Positions 1 to 7,005 of a stretch of DNA of 64,000 bases are shown here, one piece after another. The stretch lies in NCBI RefSeq assembly GCF_029961145.1, contig NZ_JASBRG010000001.1, positions 186,001 through 250,000 of the forward strand, written 5' to 3'. Under the pieces are notes generated by a model. It was not told the DNA's origin and ran no database searches. It worked only from the letters and a program-made list of their open reading frames with translations. Positions within the stretch are counted from its first letter, which is position 1; each line of letters opens with the position of its first letter. The DNA comes from Pinibacter soli. GTDB lineage: Bacteria > Bacteroidota > Bacteroidia > Chitinophagales > Chitinophagaceae. Made by a program: the position numbers and the translations under genes.

Positions 1-973
1 AAGAAATAGCGTCCTTGAGATGGATTACAGGCTTTAGCTTTATCAGCAAAGCCTTCCCATCGCTGGCATAAATATCATTGAGCCTGACTTGAATGTTGTT
101 ATTCTTAATTTCGTATGGATAACCGTACACCTTTTCACATACAATACCATCTGGTAAGGCAACCGATAGCGTCGCATTTTGCGCAACCACACTCAGCAAG
201 CCTTTCAACTCGCTGGCGAAAATATTGGGGATCTGGTCTGCTTGTTTAATGAAATAATAATTCGCCCGTCCCGTCTCTGCTAACGAAGTCAACAGATCTT
301 CATTGTAATCGGATCCCAGTCCAAACGTTGAAAGGGCAATGCCTTTTTCATTGTATCTGCTATCAGTCAATTTTTTCAATTCTATAGCGTCAGTAATGCC
401 AACATTCGCGAGACCGTCAGTTAACAGAAGTACACGATTCACATATCCAGCTTTCCTTGCTTTTTCTACCTGCCAGTAACCTTGCAACATCCCGCCGGAT
501 AAATTCGTAGACCCACCTTCACAAATCTGGTCGATAGCAGCCTTCAACATCTCCTTATTTTTCACCGGCTGAGACGCGCTTGTCACCTGCACTTTATCGT
601 CGTAGTTCACAATTGATAAAATGTCATCGCTGTTCAATTGGTCCACCACAAACATAGCCGCCTGCTTTGCGTAGTCGATCTTATCTCCGGCCATCGAACC
701 GCTGCGATCCAGTACAAGAGATATGTTTAGTGGCACTCTCTTTCTATTGGCCTTGAGCTCACCACTCCCAACGTTGATATACAGATAGGGGTTGTCATTC
801 TGATCATAGAGCAAATAAGTGCCAGATGCCCGCATTTGCAAATGGACAAGATCAGAAGAATCGACCGGCGAAATTTTTGAGGCCATGGGAGAACTTTTCT
901 GTTGCCCGTAGGAAAAACAACAGCATATCATGAAGCAAGCCGCAATTGCAAAACAAAAGCCAGGCAATTTCAT
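1..973 (-). CDS. Secreted VWA-domain protein, C-terminus outside window
   Basis: The frame starts with ATG at 973 and stays open to the window edge, giving about 324 residues of an incomplete protein. The first 23 residues are hydrophobic and cysteine-rich and end in SYGQ, which fits a signal peptide. A von Willebrand factor A domain follows: DRSGSM at residues 89-94 is the DxSxS part of the MIDAS metal site, GGSTNLSGG carries the expected threonine, and LLTDGLANVG carries the later aspartate. Secreted VWA proteins of this kind bind partners through a metal ion, but the partner cannot be told from sequence. It is divergent from the gene at 1095, with about 120 bp between them. The domain call is secure, the role unknown. 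Confidence 0.85.
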   Translation of the reverse strand, partial: MKLPGFCFAIAACFMICCCFSYGQQKSSPMASKISPVDSSDLVHLQMRASGTYLLYDQNDNPYLYINVGSGELKANRKRVPLNISLVLDRSGSMAGDKIDYAKQAAMFVVDQLNSDDILSIVNYDDKVQVTSASQPVKNKEMLKAAIDQICEGGSTNLSGGMLQGYWQVEKARKAGYVNRVLLLTDGLANVGITDAIELKKLTDSRYNEKGIALSTFGLGSDYNEDLLTSLAETGRANYYFIKQADQIPNIFASELKGLLSVVAQNATLSVALPDGIVCEKVYGYPYEIKNNNIQVRLNDIYASDGKALLIKLKPVIHLKDAIS

Positions 974-1094
974 TTTGAAGAGGTTTAAGCTAGTGGGAAA
1001 ATGTCTCTGAGACAACGAAGATGCGGAAAAATTTGGCTGATAGAATTAACTATTCTATTATTCTGATAATCAATTATTCGATTATTTTTATAGA

Positions 1095-1742
1095 ATGAAG
1101 AACCACATGAAAAAAATACTGATTCTCTCCGGCACATTATTCGTTGCCGCAACATTCGTAAAAGCGCAGGACCTGGACTATCCTGATTTTCGTCAGAAAA
1201 AGGACCAGTGGGCCCGCATGGCAGAAAAAGACCTCAAATCTGATTTAGCGACTTTTACAATGGCCGGTATTGAAGAAAGCATTAATAGGAAACCATTCCC
1301 TAAACTTCCGTTGCGAGATGTGAACGACAATTCTGTTACTTATGCCGGAAACGGGATTACGGTGTTTATACAAACGGGAAGATTTGTTGCTGCGAAACAT
1401 AAACTAAATTCTGTAGAGGAACATTTGGTGAAAATAGATGGCCGTCCGTTTTATGGATGCTATGGCGTAACGCCGCAAACAACCATTGATTCGATCAGTG
1501 TGATTATTGATAAGGACACCGTAGCAATTCCATCCATTGCATACAAGGACATTTACAATCCAAGTTTTTCTTTTTCAAATGAGGGCGACCAAAAAACACG
1601 CAATGCCGTTTACGTTACACCAGACAAGAAAAATATTTACATCTACATGCTGGGCATGGGCGATCGCGGAACGGAATATACTTTTATAATTCGTGATAAA
1701 AAGTATGCGAGAAGAGTGTTGGATTGGGGAGTGTTGAGGTAG
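1095..1742 (+). CDS. Small secreted protein of unknown function
   Basis: 215 residues. Residues 5-24 (MKKILILSGTLFVAATFVKA) form a signal peptide with a likely cut after KAQ, so translation may begin at 1095 or at the second ATG at 1107. The mature part is soluble, rich in beta-strand-like segments, and has no motif I recognise. The upstream region holds the motif ATAGAAT at 1040, its complement at 1052 and a third copy running into the start codon at 1090. That could be an operator or chance in AT-rich DNA. The stop codon is 8 bp from the point where the truncated attC-like site at 1751 begins. This is therefore the first apparently native gene next to the cassette block. Confidence 0.75.
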   Translation: MKNHMKKILILSGTLFVAATFVKAQDLDYPDFRQKKDQWARMAEKDLKSDLATFTMAGIEESINRKPFPKLPLRDVNDNSVTYAGNGITVFIQTGRFVAAKHKLNSVEEHLVKIDGRPFYGCYGVTPQTTIDSISVIIDKDTVAIPSIAYKDIYNPSFSFSNEGDQKTRNAVYVTPDKKNIYIYMLGMGDRGTEYTFIIRDKKYARRVLDWGVLR

Positions 1743-1750
1743 GGAAGCTT

Positions 1751-1891
1751 TAAATTTATAAATAAAAGTTCACTATCATTGATGTCACCAGATTTGTAAT
1801 GTCGCACTGAGAACAAAAGCTGAGTGCCAAGCAAAAGTTGGTGTTGCGTTCCATCGCGCCGGTTTTTTGCCAAACTGCTTTGTTGTGTGCC
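1751..1891 (-). other. attC-like site of the TPR cassette, truncated
   Basis: Read on the minus strand it opens with GGCACACAAC followed by AAAGCAGTTTGGC, almost identical to the start of the site at 3562-3700. It stays alignable with that site for 141 bp, down to TAAATTTATAAAT at 1751-1763. The matching right arm and closing GTT core, about 66 bp in the intact site, are missing. The homology stops 8 bp from the stop codon of the gene at 1095. The hairpin therefore cannot form and this end should be dead for recombination. Confidence 0.65.
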
Positions 1892-1893
1892 TT

Positions 1894-2622
1894 TTATTTA
1901 GTCTTGCATTGTTCTGTCAACGCTTTTGTATAGTCTTCTGTTATCGGTTGCCCGCCAACTGATTTACAGTCGTTATAGTATTTCCACGCATTTGTACAGT
2001 CCTTTTTTTGGTAGTAGCAAATTGAAAGTTTAAAACTTGTATTTGGGTCGGTCTTGTCCAATTGAAAAGATTTTGTCAAGTAGATTATTGCAGAATCTAA
2101 ATATGTCAAAGCCATTTTCTCATCTAAAGGTTGCTGTCCATAATATTGTGACATAAAATAAGCTCCAAAGTCTGTCAACAAATGTGTGTTTTTGGAATTA
2201 ATAGCAAGCCCTTCCAAATATTGTTTTTGAGCGTTTTCAAAATCGCCGAATACCATATAAACACCACCATAACCCCAATAAATGTCAGTATTTGTTGAGT
2301 CCAAAAGATAGGCTTGATTGAAACGATACATTGCTGTTTTAACGTCACTATACAAATACTTAAATCCTAATTCAATCAAATGGTCCGAAGCTTTACGATT
2401 TGTTGGATATTGTCTAAGTGTCGTTTCAATAAATTCTTTATCGGCAGCTTTTTGTCCTTCAGTTTTAGCAACATGTCCATACTTTGGCAAAAGACGTATG
2501 TTAGTTTTGGCTTCTTCATTCCACTGCTCGAAAGTCATTTTATTGCCCATTAAATCACTGTACTTCTGCCCAAAAGTTGTCAATGAAAATAATGTGATTA
2601 TGACTGTTAGAATTTTTTTCAT
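1894..2622 (-). CDS. Secreted TPR-repeat protein (cassette gene 1)
   Basis: I place the start at ATG 2622, giving 242 residues. A GTG at 2649 extends the frame but lies inside the GTTGTGTGCC cassette end, so it is unlikely. MKKILTVIITLFSLTTFGQ is a signal peptide. The mature protein has tandem tetratricopeptide-like helices, such as YRFNQAYLLDSTNTDIYWGY and a unit ending QYLEGLAINSKNTHLLTDFG, spaced about 34 residues apart. TPR proteins bind other proteins; no catalytic motif is present. The gene sits alone in its cassette with about 20 bp of leader and no obvious promoter. Cassette genes in integrons normally rely on an upstream promoter. It looks AT-richer than the housekeeping genes to the right. 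Confidence 0.8.
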   Translation of the reverse strand: MKKILTVIITLFSLTTFGQKYSDLMGNKMTFEQWNEEAKTNIRLLPKYGHVAKTEGQKAADKEFIETTLRQYPTNRKASDHLIELGFKYLYSDVKTAMYRFNQAYLLDSTNTDIYWGYGGVYMVFGDFENAQKQYLEGLAINSKNTHLLTDFGAYFMSQYYGQQPLDEKMALTYLDSAIIYLTKSFQLDKTDPNTSFKLSICYYQKKDCTNAWKYYNDCKSVGGQPITEDYTKALTEQCKTK

Positions 2623-2642
2623 TTTATGATTTCTGTTTAAAT

Positions 2643-2839
2643 GGCACACAACGAACAGGGCTTTATACAGTTGGGAAAAGTATTCCGTCTGCCGACAACC
2701 ACTGCTGATAAAATATGAAGTTGAATTTAAGAACTAAAGTTGAAATTTATTCCTCCAGCTCGAACTACAGATGGGATTTGCAATTAGCTAATGTTACAAT
2801 GTTCTGCCCAACTTGCATAAAACCCCATGTTGGCGGTAG
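2643..2839 (-). other. attC-like recombination site between cassettes 1 and 2
   Basis: The two ends fold together. On the plus strand AGGGCTTTATACAGTTGGG near 2657-2675 pairs with CCCAACTTGCATAAAACCCC at 2807-2826, leaving a single-base bulge. The outer boxes are GGCACACAAC (2643-2652) and GTTGGCGGTAG (2829-2839). These do not match each other because they come from different cassettes, as expected at an integrated attC. The site ends directly at the TAG stop of gene 2. At 197 bp it is longer than the usual attC range of about 57-141 bp. Confidence 0.68.
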
Positions 2840-3478
2840 CTAATCGTTAGCCTCAACTGATTTGATTGTTTTTAAATACTCAATCGGTTTGGGATTTCCT
2901 TTGCTGTCCCAGCATTTTTCTTCAACGATGCTTCCATTTATCGAATGCCGTTCTGAAAGCTCCTGCCCATTTGTGTAAAAAAGTGTCTCAATTTTATGAA
3001 ATTTAAAGTTAGCCCTGTCTTTATAATTTCCTTCATAATATTGGTATGTCTTACTTAATGGCTTACCATTTTTGAAATACATAAAATTCAACTCATTGAC
3101 CTTTCCTTCTTGTGTAGATGTTTCCTGTTTCATTAGTTGGCCTGCATCATTGTAATAATTCCAAATACCATCACGGTAATCTTTAGGACTGGCTTTAGTT
3201 ACCTTTCCTTCCATTTGCAATTTGCCATTTGCATAAAAATATTTTCGATAACCGGTTAAAGTGTCAATTTCTGATTTTGTACCATCACTATTATTTTCAA
3301 CAATATGAGCAATAAAATGAAGGCTTTCTGGAGCTACTTTAGGGTTTGTGTCAACCGATTTGATTGCATCTTCGCTTGATTGTGAATTGCAACTGCAATA
3401 AATTACAATAGTCAATATAATTGAAAATGCCTTGCAAAAACTATTTAAAGCAAATGTCTGCTTGTCTGTTTGTATCAT
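2840..3478 (-). CDS. MORN-repeat lipoprotein, YwqK-like (cassette gene 2)
   Basis: 212 residues. The N-terminus has a hydrophobic segment followed by IVIYCSC, a plausible lipobox, so the protein is probably membrane-anchored by lipid. The rest contains MORN-variant repeats: GYRKYFYANGKLQMEG, DGIWNYYNDAGQLMKQ, LNFMYFKNGKPLSKTY and ETLFYTNGQELSE. Such repeats occur in YwqK-type proteins, some annotated as antitoxins. That label is a family habit, not shown here. The start codon lies 27 bp after GTTAGCGGTAA, the front end of its cassette. There is no room for a normal promoter. The stop codon abuts the attC-like site at 2839. Domain assignment good, function unknown. Confidence 0.8.
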   Translation of the reverse strand: MIQTDKQTFALNSFCKAFSIILTIVIYCSCNSQSSEDAIKSVDTNPKVAPESLHFIAHIVENNSDGTKSEIDTLTGYRKYFYANGKLQMEGKVTKASPKDYRDGIWNYYNDAGQLMKQETSTQEGKVNELNFMYFKNGKPLSKTYQYYEGNYKDRANFKFHKIETLFYTNGQELSERHSINGSIVEEKCWDSKGNPKPIEYLKTIKSVEAND

Positions 3479-3495
3479 ATTGAAGTTGAATATAG

Positions 3496-3700
3496 TTACC
3501 GCTAACGTCCAGGGCTTGGTGAAGAACTGATATTAGCATTCCCGTCAGCCCGAACCGCTGCTAAATTTATAATTAAAAGTTCATTGTTATTGATGTCGCC
3601 AAAGTATAGAGTCCAGCTGATTACTACTGCTGAGTAGCCGACAAAAGTTGAAGTTGCGAATTGTCAGCCAGTTTTTTGCCAAACCGCTTTGTTGTGTGCC
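3496..3700 (-). other. attC-like recombination site between cassettes 2 and 3
   Basis: The best-preserved site of the three. Plus-strand AGGGCTTGGTGAAGAACTG (3511-3529) pairs imperfectly with CAGTTTTTTGCCAAACCGCT (3670-3689), with a few unpaired bases like the extrahelical bases of integron sites. The outer boxes are TTACCGCTAAC (3496-3506) and GTTGTGTGCC (3691-3700). The inner part is similar to the truncated site at 1751-1891 but not to the one at 2643-2839, so the sites fall into at least two sequence groups. Length 205 bp. Confidence 0.7.
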
Positions 3701-3719
3701 GTACTTGTTAGTGTGTATG

Positions 3720-4631
3720 TCATAACAAGTTGCTTTTACCTAAGTTGCAATTTGTGCACAACGTTTCTAAGTTATCAAGTACAGTTTCTCCGTTTTTACT
3801 CCATGGGATAATGTGGTCAACGTTCAATTCAATTGTCTGATCTTTTGCTGGCGAAGAACCACACTTTTTACAAGTGAAATTGTCACGTTTAAGAACTGTC
3901 CATCTTAACCGCAGATTGATACTTCGAGGTGTCCTTTTTACTTTTACTTTATTCAGTTTTGCACCATCATTGGGAACGTCTTGTCCTGTAATTTCTATTA
4001 AATTTTGTTCTTCTGAATTTTCTGTGTCAGAGTTCACAAATTCAATAAACTGTTCCAAAGCTGCACGCCACGTTCCAAATTTTCTTTCATAAGAACTTAC
4101 ATGATATTTTGAAAATGGTGAAACTACTTCTGCATATTTAGGTTGTCTTCCGTAATGTGTCCACAACTCTAATATGTTTTGTAAATACTGTTCAGTCGTG
4201 GTGTTGTAAATACGTCCTATTTCAAGGTTTGCCGCTTGCTTCGCCTTATTCCAGCCACCAAATCTTTTATGAATTGTTGCGCCACCATACTTTCCAAACT
4301 TTTCGTAGTCTGCCAGTGTGATTTTTGAATTATTTAATTCTTCTGCCACTCTTTTTATGTCAGCCAATAGCAATTCGCTATTTATAGAAGTTTCTCCGTA
4401 CTTAATTCCGTGAATGCTATTTTCAGTTTTAAGTTCGGCTTTTGCTAATGCGGCTTCCCAATTTCCAAATCTCTTTTTTGCTGTTTGATAAGAATACAAT
4501 GCTCCATTGTTTTTTACATAATCTCGAATTTTGAGAGAAGTCTTACCCAAATTATTTGCAACCTGACGCAAGTCATTTATAATTTCTAAGTCCGTAATTT
4601 GTTTGTGTAAATCTGTTAACTCAAATTTCAT
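3720..4631 (-). CDS. HNH endonuclease with homing-endonuclease-associated repeats (cassette gene 3)
   Basis: 303 residues, no signal peptide. The first ~200 residues hold three or four repeats of the form L...VANxLGKxxL...Y...GxxSYxTxxKRFGxWxxAL (for example YQTAKKRFGNWEAALAKAEL and IHKRFGGWNKAKQAA). This matches the DNA-binding repeats found in front of HNH nucleases. The C-terminal ~60 residues are an HNH domain: CKKCG, then VDHIIPWS, then CTNCNLGKS, supplying the zinc cysteines and the catalytic histidine. It is predicted to cut DNA; the target is unknown. It is the first cassette of the block, starting about 50 bp after GTTATGTGCAA. It could itself be a selfish or defence gene carried by the array. 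Confidence 0.87.
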   Translation of the reverse strand: MKFELTDLHKQITDLEIINDLRQVANNLGKTSLKIRDYVKNNGALYSYQTAKKRFGNWEAALAKAELKTENSIHGIKYGETSINSELLLADIKRVAEELNNSKITLADYEKFGKYGGATIHKRFGGWNKAKQAANLEIGRIYNTTTEQYLQNILELWTHYGRQPKYAEVVSPFSKYHVSSYERKFGTWRAALEQFIEFVNSDTENSEEQNLIEITGQDVPNDGAKLNKVKVKRTPRSINLRLRWTVLKRDNFTCKKCGSSPAKDQTIELNVDHIIPWSKNGETVLDNLETLCTNCNLGKSNLL

Positions 4632-4703
4632 TTTTGACTGTCATTATGGTTGTCTCGTAGGGTCGTCTGTATTGCACATAACTCATAAATATACGCATGT
4701 TTC

Positions 4704-4843
4704 TCATCCCTTAATACTTGCGGAAATATTTTTTAAACATGGACGTCCAACAAGATATTTGCGGGCAATTTGCAGTTTTGTTGGTTCGGAGTTGGAATAG
4801 GAATAAACAACAATGTTGATATCCAAAACACTTTATCGCTCAT
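4704..4843 (-). pseudogene. Relic of a PIN-domain toxin: frameshifted and truncated
   Basis: An ATG at 4843 overlaps the end of the antitoxin gene in the compact form ATGAGCGATAA and begins MSDKVF. Continuing in that frame gives nonsense. Shifting by one base after the TTTT run near 4824 gives DINIVVYSYSNSEPTKLQIA and then RKYLVGRPCL, the typical start of a PIN nuclease (first aspartate in LDxN). One lost T in a T-run explains the shift. After about 45 residues the resemblance ends and a stop follows at 4704, close to the cassette boundary at 4682. Most of the domain, including the later acidic residues, is gone. Confidence 0.7.
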
Positions 4844-5042
4844 TTGCTTCGTCGCGGTTAAATTTAAATCCTCTCGTGTCTAATGATATTGCATTAAATG
4901 TAAGCTCCTTTTGTATGTCGTCGCTACGTTGCTTTCCCTCCTCTTTTGCAAACGCTATGATTTCTATTTCTTTCCCAACATAGTCCTGGGGGATTTGAAA
5001 AGAAATCACTTGCTGGTTTGGCCTTATTGTAGTTCGTATCAT
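4833..5042 (-). CDS. Antitoxin-like protein, partner of the broken PIN toxin
   Basis: 69 residues, MIRTTIRPNQQVISFQIPQD onwards. The IPQDYVGKEIEIIAF core is the pattern seen in small Bacteroidota proteins encoded just upstream of PIN toxins. It would form the N-terminal dimer and DNA-binding part of a VapB-like antitoxin, and the C-terminal half would hold the toxin. Its stop codon overlaps the start of the toxin relic by 11 bp, as is usual for translationally coupled toxin-antitoxin pairs. The gene looks intact although its toxin is not. Naming it an antitoxin rests mainly on this neighbour. Confidence 0.7.
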   Translation of the reverse strand: MIRTTIRPNQQVISFQIPQDYVGKEIEIIAFAKEEGKQRSDDIQKELTFNAISLDTRGFKFNRDEANER

Positions 5043-5091
5043 AATCGAAAAATCAGGTCAGGTAAGTAAATTGCGACTACTTGTTTAAACG

Positions 5092-5121
5092 AAAAAAGCT
5101 CCGAATTTCTTCGAAGCTTTT
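5092..5121 (-). terminator. Terminator behind tRNA-Glu
   Basis: On the minus strand AAAAGCTTCGAA and TTCGGAGCTTTT form a 12-bp stem with one mismatch and a short loop, followed by more T residues. It starts 2 bp after the tRNA 3' end. Confidence 0.7.
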
Positions 5122-5122
5122 G

Positions 5123-5194
5123 TACCGCGTACGGGAATCGAACCCGTCATTCATCCGTGAAAGGGATGCGTCTTAACCGATTGACCAACGCGGC
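5123..5194 (-). tRNA. tRNA-Glu (anticodon TTC)
   Basis: The minus strand folds as a standard cloverleaf. The acceptor stem GCCGCGT pairs with ACGCGGT (one G-U pair). The anticodon stem CATCC/GGATG encloses the loop CTTTCAC with anticodon TTC, and the T arm is ACGGG TTCGATT CCCGT. The discriminator base is A and CCA is not encoded. Its 3' end faces the antitoxin and cassette block, a position commonly used by genomic islands. I see no repeat of the tRNA 3' end on the far side of that block. Confidence 0.93.
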
Positions 5195-5499
5195 GTTTCC
5201 GTTAAGGGAGTGCAAAGATAAGCATGTGTTTCTTTCTACCAAAAATTTCTTAAAAAACTTTCAAATTATTTTTTCAATCATCTGTAAATAAATGTTTTCG
5301 CTTGTTAAAAGCGCATAACCACGGTTAGAAAATTTTCAAATACCATTCACAAATATTGAAAGAACGGTGATTAAAATCAGGTTCTGCCTAATAACAAAAA
5401 AATATCTCTCAAATAATTTTGCAGATTTGTAACTTCGCAACGCCCAATATTAAAATAACATTTGCGCTATTGCAAAAACATTAAAACGACATTTAAGTT
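5195..5499. other. Non-coding stretch before gapA
   Basis: About 300 bp of AT-rich DNA between the divergent tRNA and gapA. The only signal I can support is TAACTTCG at 5430-5437, a close match to the Bacteroidota -7 box TAnnTTTG, placed to start transcription about 55 bp before gapA. No clear -33 TTTG box lies at the right distance. No further structure seen. Confidence 0.35.
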
Positions 5500-6513
5500 A
5501 TGAGCACAGTTAAAGTTGCCATCAATGGTTTCGGAAGAATAGGAAGATTGGTTTACCGTCAGATTTACAACATGCAAGGAATTGACGTGGTAGCTATTAA
5601 TGATCTTACCAGCCCGAAAGTATTGGCACATTTATTAAAATACGACAGTGCGCAGGGAAGATTTGATGCTGATGTTAAAGCAACTGACGACGCTATCCTG
5701 GTTAACGGCGAAACTGTAAAAATATACGCACAAAAAGATCCTGCCCAAATTCCATGGGGCCAGCACGATGTAGATGTTGTTATCGAAAGTACTGGTTTCT
5801 TTACAGATAAGGATAAAGCTGCTTCTCACCTTAAAGCCGGCGCAAAAAGAGTAGTAATTTCTGCTCCTGCAACAGGCGACTTGAAAACTGTTGTTTTCAA
5901 CGTAAACCACAACATTCTTGATGGTAGCGAAACTATCATCTCTTGCGCTTCTTGTACCACAAACTGTCTTGCTCCAATGGCTAAAGCATTAAACGATGCT
6001 TTCACTATCGAAGTTGGTAGCATGACAACTATCCACGCTTACACTAACGACCAAAATACTTTGGATGCTCCTCACGCTAAAGGCGACCTTCGCCGTGCAA
6101 GAGCTGCTGCTGCGAACATCGTTCCTAACTCTACAGGTGCCGCTAAAGCTATCGGCCTTGTATTGCCTGAGTTGAAAGGTAAATTGGACGGGGGTGCACA
6201 ACGTGTCCCAACAATCACTGGTTCTGTTACAGAATTGACAGCTATTCTTGCTAAGAAAACTACAGCGGAAGAAGTTAATGCTACAATGAAAGCTGCAAGC
6301 AACGAAAGCTTCGGTTATACAGAAGACGAAATCGTAAGCACTGATATCATCGGTATCCACTACGGTTCTTTGTTTGATGCAACTCAAACTAAAGTTGTTA
6401 CTGTAGGCGACAAACAATTAGTAAAAGTTGTTAGCTGGTACGACAACGAAATGAGCTATGTATCTCAGCTTGTTCGTACAGTAAAACACTTCGCTGGTTT
6501 GATCAGCAAATAA
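5500..6513 (+). CDS. gapA: Glyceraldehyde-3-phosphate dehydrogenase, type I
   Basis: 337 residues, the normal length. It oxidises glyceraldehyde 3-phosphate to 1,3-bisphosphoglycerate with NAD+ in cytosolic glycolysis. Visible marks are the nucleotide-binding NGFGRIGR at residues 9-16, catalytic cysteine 152 in [10 protein letters not shown], the base histidine in TIHAYTNDQ, and the C-terminal [13 protein letters not shown]. Asparagine-aspartate (VAINDL, residues 32-37) follows the second strand of the Rossmann fold, pointing to NAD rather than NADP. A strong terminator follows at 6520, and pgk, the next enzyme of the pathway, lies 0.5 kb downstream on the same strand with one small gene between. 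Confidence 0.97.
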   Translation: MSTVKVAINGFGRIGRLVYRQIYNMQGIDVVAINDLTSPKVLAHLLKYDSAQGRFDADVKATDDAILVNGETVKIYAQKDPAQIPWGQHDVDVVIESTGFFTDKDKAASHLKAGAKRVVISAPATGDLKTVVFNVNHNILDGSETIISCASCTTNCLAPMAKALNDAFTIEVGSMTTIHAYTNDQNTLDAPHAKGDLRRARAAAANIVPNSTGAAKAIGLVLPELKGKLDGGAQRVPTITGSVTELTAILAKKTTAEEVNATMKAASNESFGYTEDEIVSTDIIGIHYGSLFDATQTKVVTVGDKQLVKVVSWYDNEMSYVSQLVRTVKHFAGLISK

Positions 6514-6519
6514 ATTTGT

Positions 6520-6550
6520 AAAAGCGGAACCGGCCTGGTTCCGCTTTTCT
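6520..6550 (+). terminator. Terminator behind gapA
   Basis: AAAAGCGGAACC and GGTTCCGCTTTT form a perfect 12-bp stem with a 4-5 base loop, ending in a T-run, 7 bp after the gapA stop codon. Confidence 0.9.
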
Positions 6551-6589
6551 ATTTAACCTCTAACGATTACTCCGCCAGGAGTCTAACCT

Positions 6590-6943
6590 ATGCAAATAAA
6601 AAACCTGGGCAACCTCAGCCTGGATCAGATTTCGCATGAACTTGATCAGGGCGGTCGCTTTGTATTGTACCACTACTGCATTTCTGCATTGGTAATAACA
6701 TTTAAGCGACGATCCGACATCTATTATATCCCTCCGGGGCAAAGCCGCTACATAAAAGGCTTTCGCTTTGCCGCGTTGTCTTTACTATTTGGCTGGTGGG
6801 GTTTGCCGTGGGGTCCTATTTATACAGTAAGCACGCTGGCCACAAACTTTCAGGGTGGAAAAGATGTTACCATGGAAGCGATGTACTTGCTTCGGCACCG
6901 GAACGACAAAATGATAAATTACGACAATCCGGACACCAACTGA
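6590..6943 (+). CDS. Small membrane protein between gapA and pgk
   Basis: 117 residues, function not recognised. The first ~50 residues are soluble and mixed. Residues 57-75 (RFAALSLLFGWWGLPWGPIY) are the one likely membrane segment, with the unusual W-rich stretch GWWGLPWGP. After it comes NFQGGKDVTMEAMYLLRH, which looks like a conserved cytosolic tail. It lies after the gapA terminator and 62 bp before pgk, so it may share a transcript with pgk. The same GWWGLPWGP...GGKDVT arrangement is, from memory, found in many Bacteroidota proteins of unknown function. A link to glycolysis is only positional. Confidence 0.78.
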   Translation: MQIKNLGNLSLDQISHELDQGGRFVLYHYCISALVITFKRRSDIYYIPPGQSRYIKGFRFAALSLLFGWWGLPWGPIYTVSTLATNFQGGKDVTMEAMYLLRHRNDKMINYDNPDTN

Positions 6944-7005
6944 TCTCTACTGCCGACTACGACGGAATTAAATTATTATTGCAGAAACGAACCTAACTTT
7001 ACTTT

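Larger units (their letters stand above)
1751..4682 (-). mobile_element. Integron-like gene-cassette array (three cassettes, no integrase seen)
   Basis: Three genes on the same strand are separated by imperfect inverted repeats of about 200 bp (2643-2839 and 3496-3700), with a truncated third at 1751-1891. Each gene starts 30-50 bp after a GTT core and ends just before an AAC core, and the two ends of one cassette match each other rather than those of its neighbour. Gene 1 has GTTGTGTGCC in front and its exact complement behind. Gene 2 has GTTAGCGGTAA in front and CTACCGCCAAC behind. Gene 3 has GTTATGTGCAA in front and GGCACACAAC behind. This end logic is that of integron cassettes, where the cut falls inside GTTRRRY. 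No tyrosine integrase or attI is visible, so it resembles an array lacking its integrase. Confidence 0.72.

Noticed and set aside
2623-2649. GTG start at 2649 for the TPR gene
   Set aside because: It lies inside the cassette end box; the ATG at 2622 starts a typical signal peptide.
2643-3700. CRISPR or simple tandem repeat as explanation for 2.6-3.7 kb
   Set aside because: Repeats are ~200-bp inverted structures separated by whole genes, not short direct repeats with spacers.
1095-5042. Integrase or transposase gene for the cassette block
   Set aside because: No open frame in or beside the block carries tyrosine-recombinase or transposase motifs, so none is annotated.
5195-5499. Riboswitch before gapA
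   Set aside because: No stable fold or known riboswitch core could be seen in the leader.
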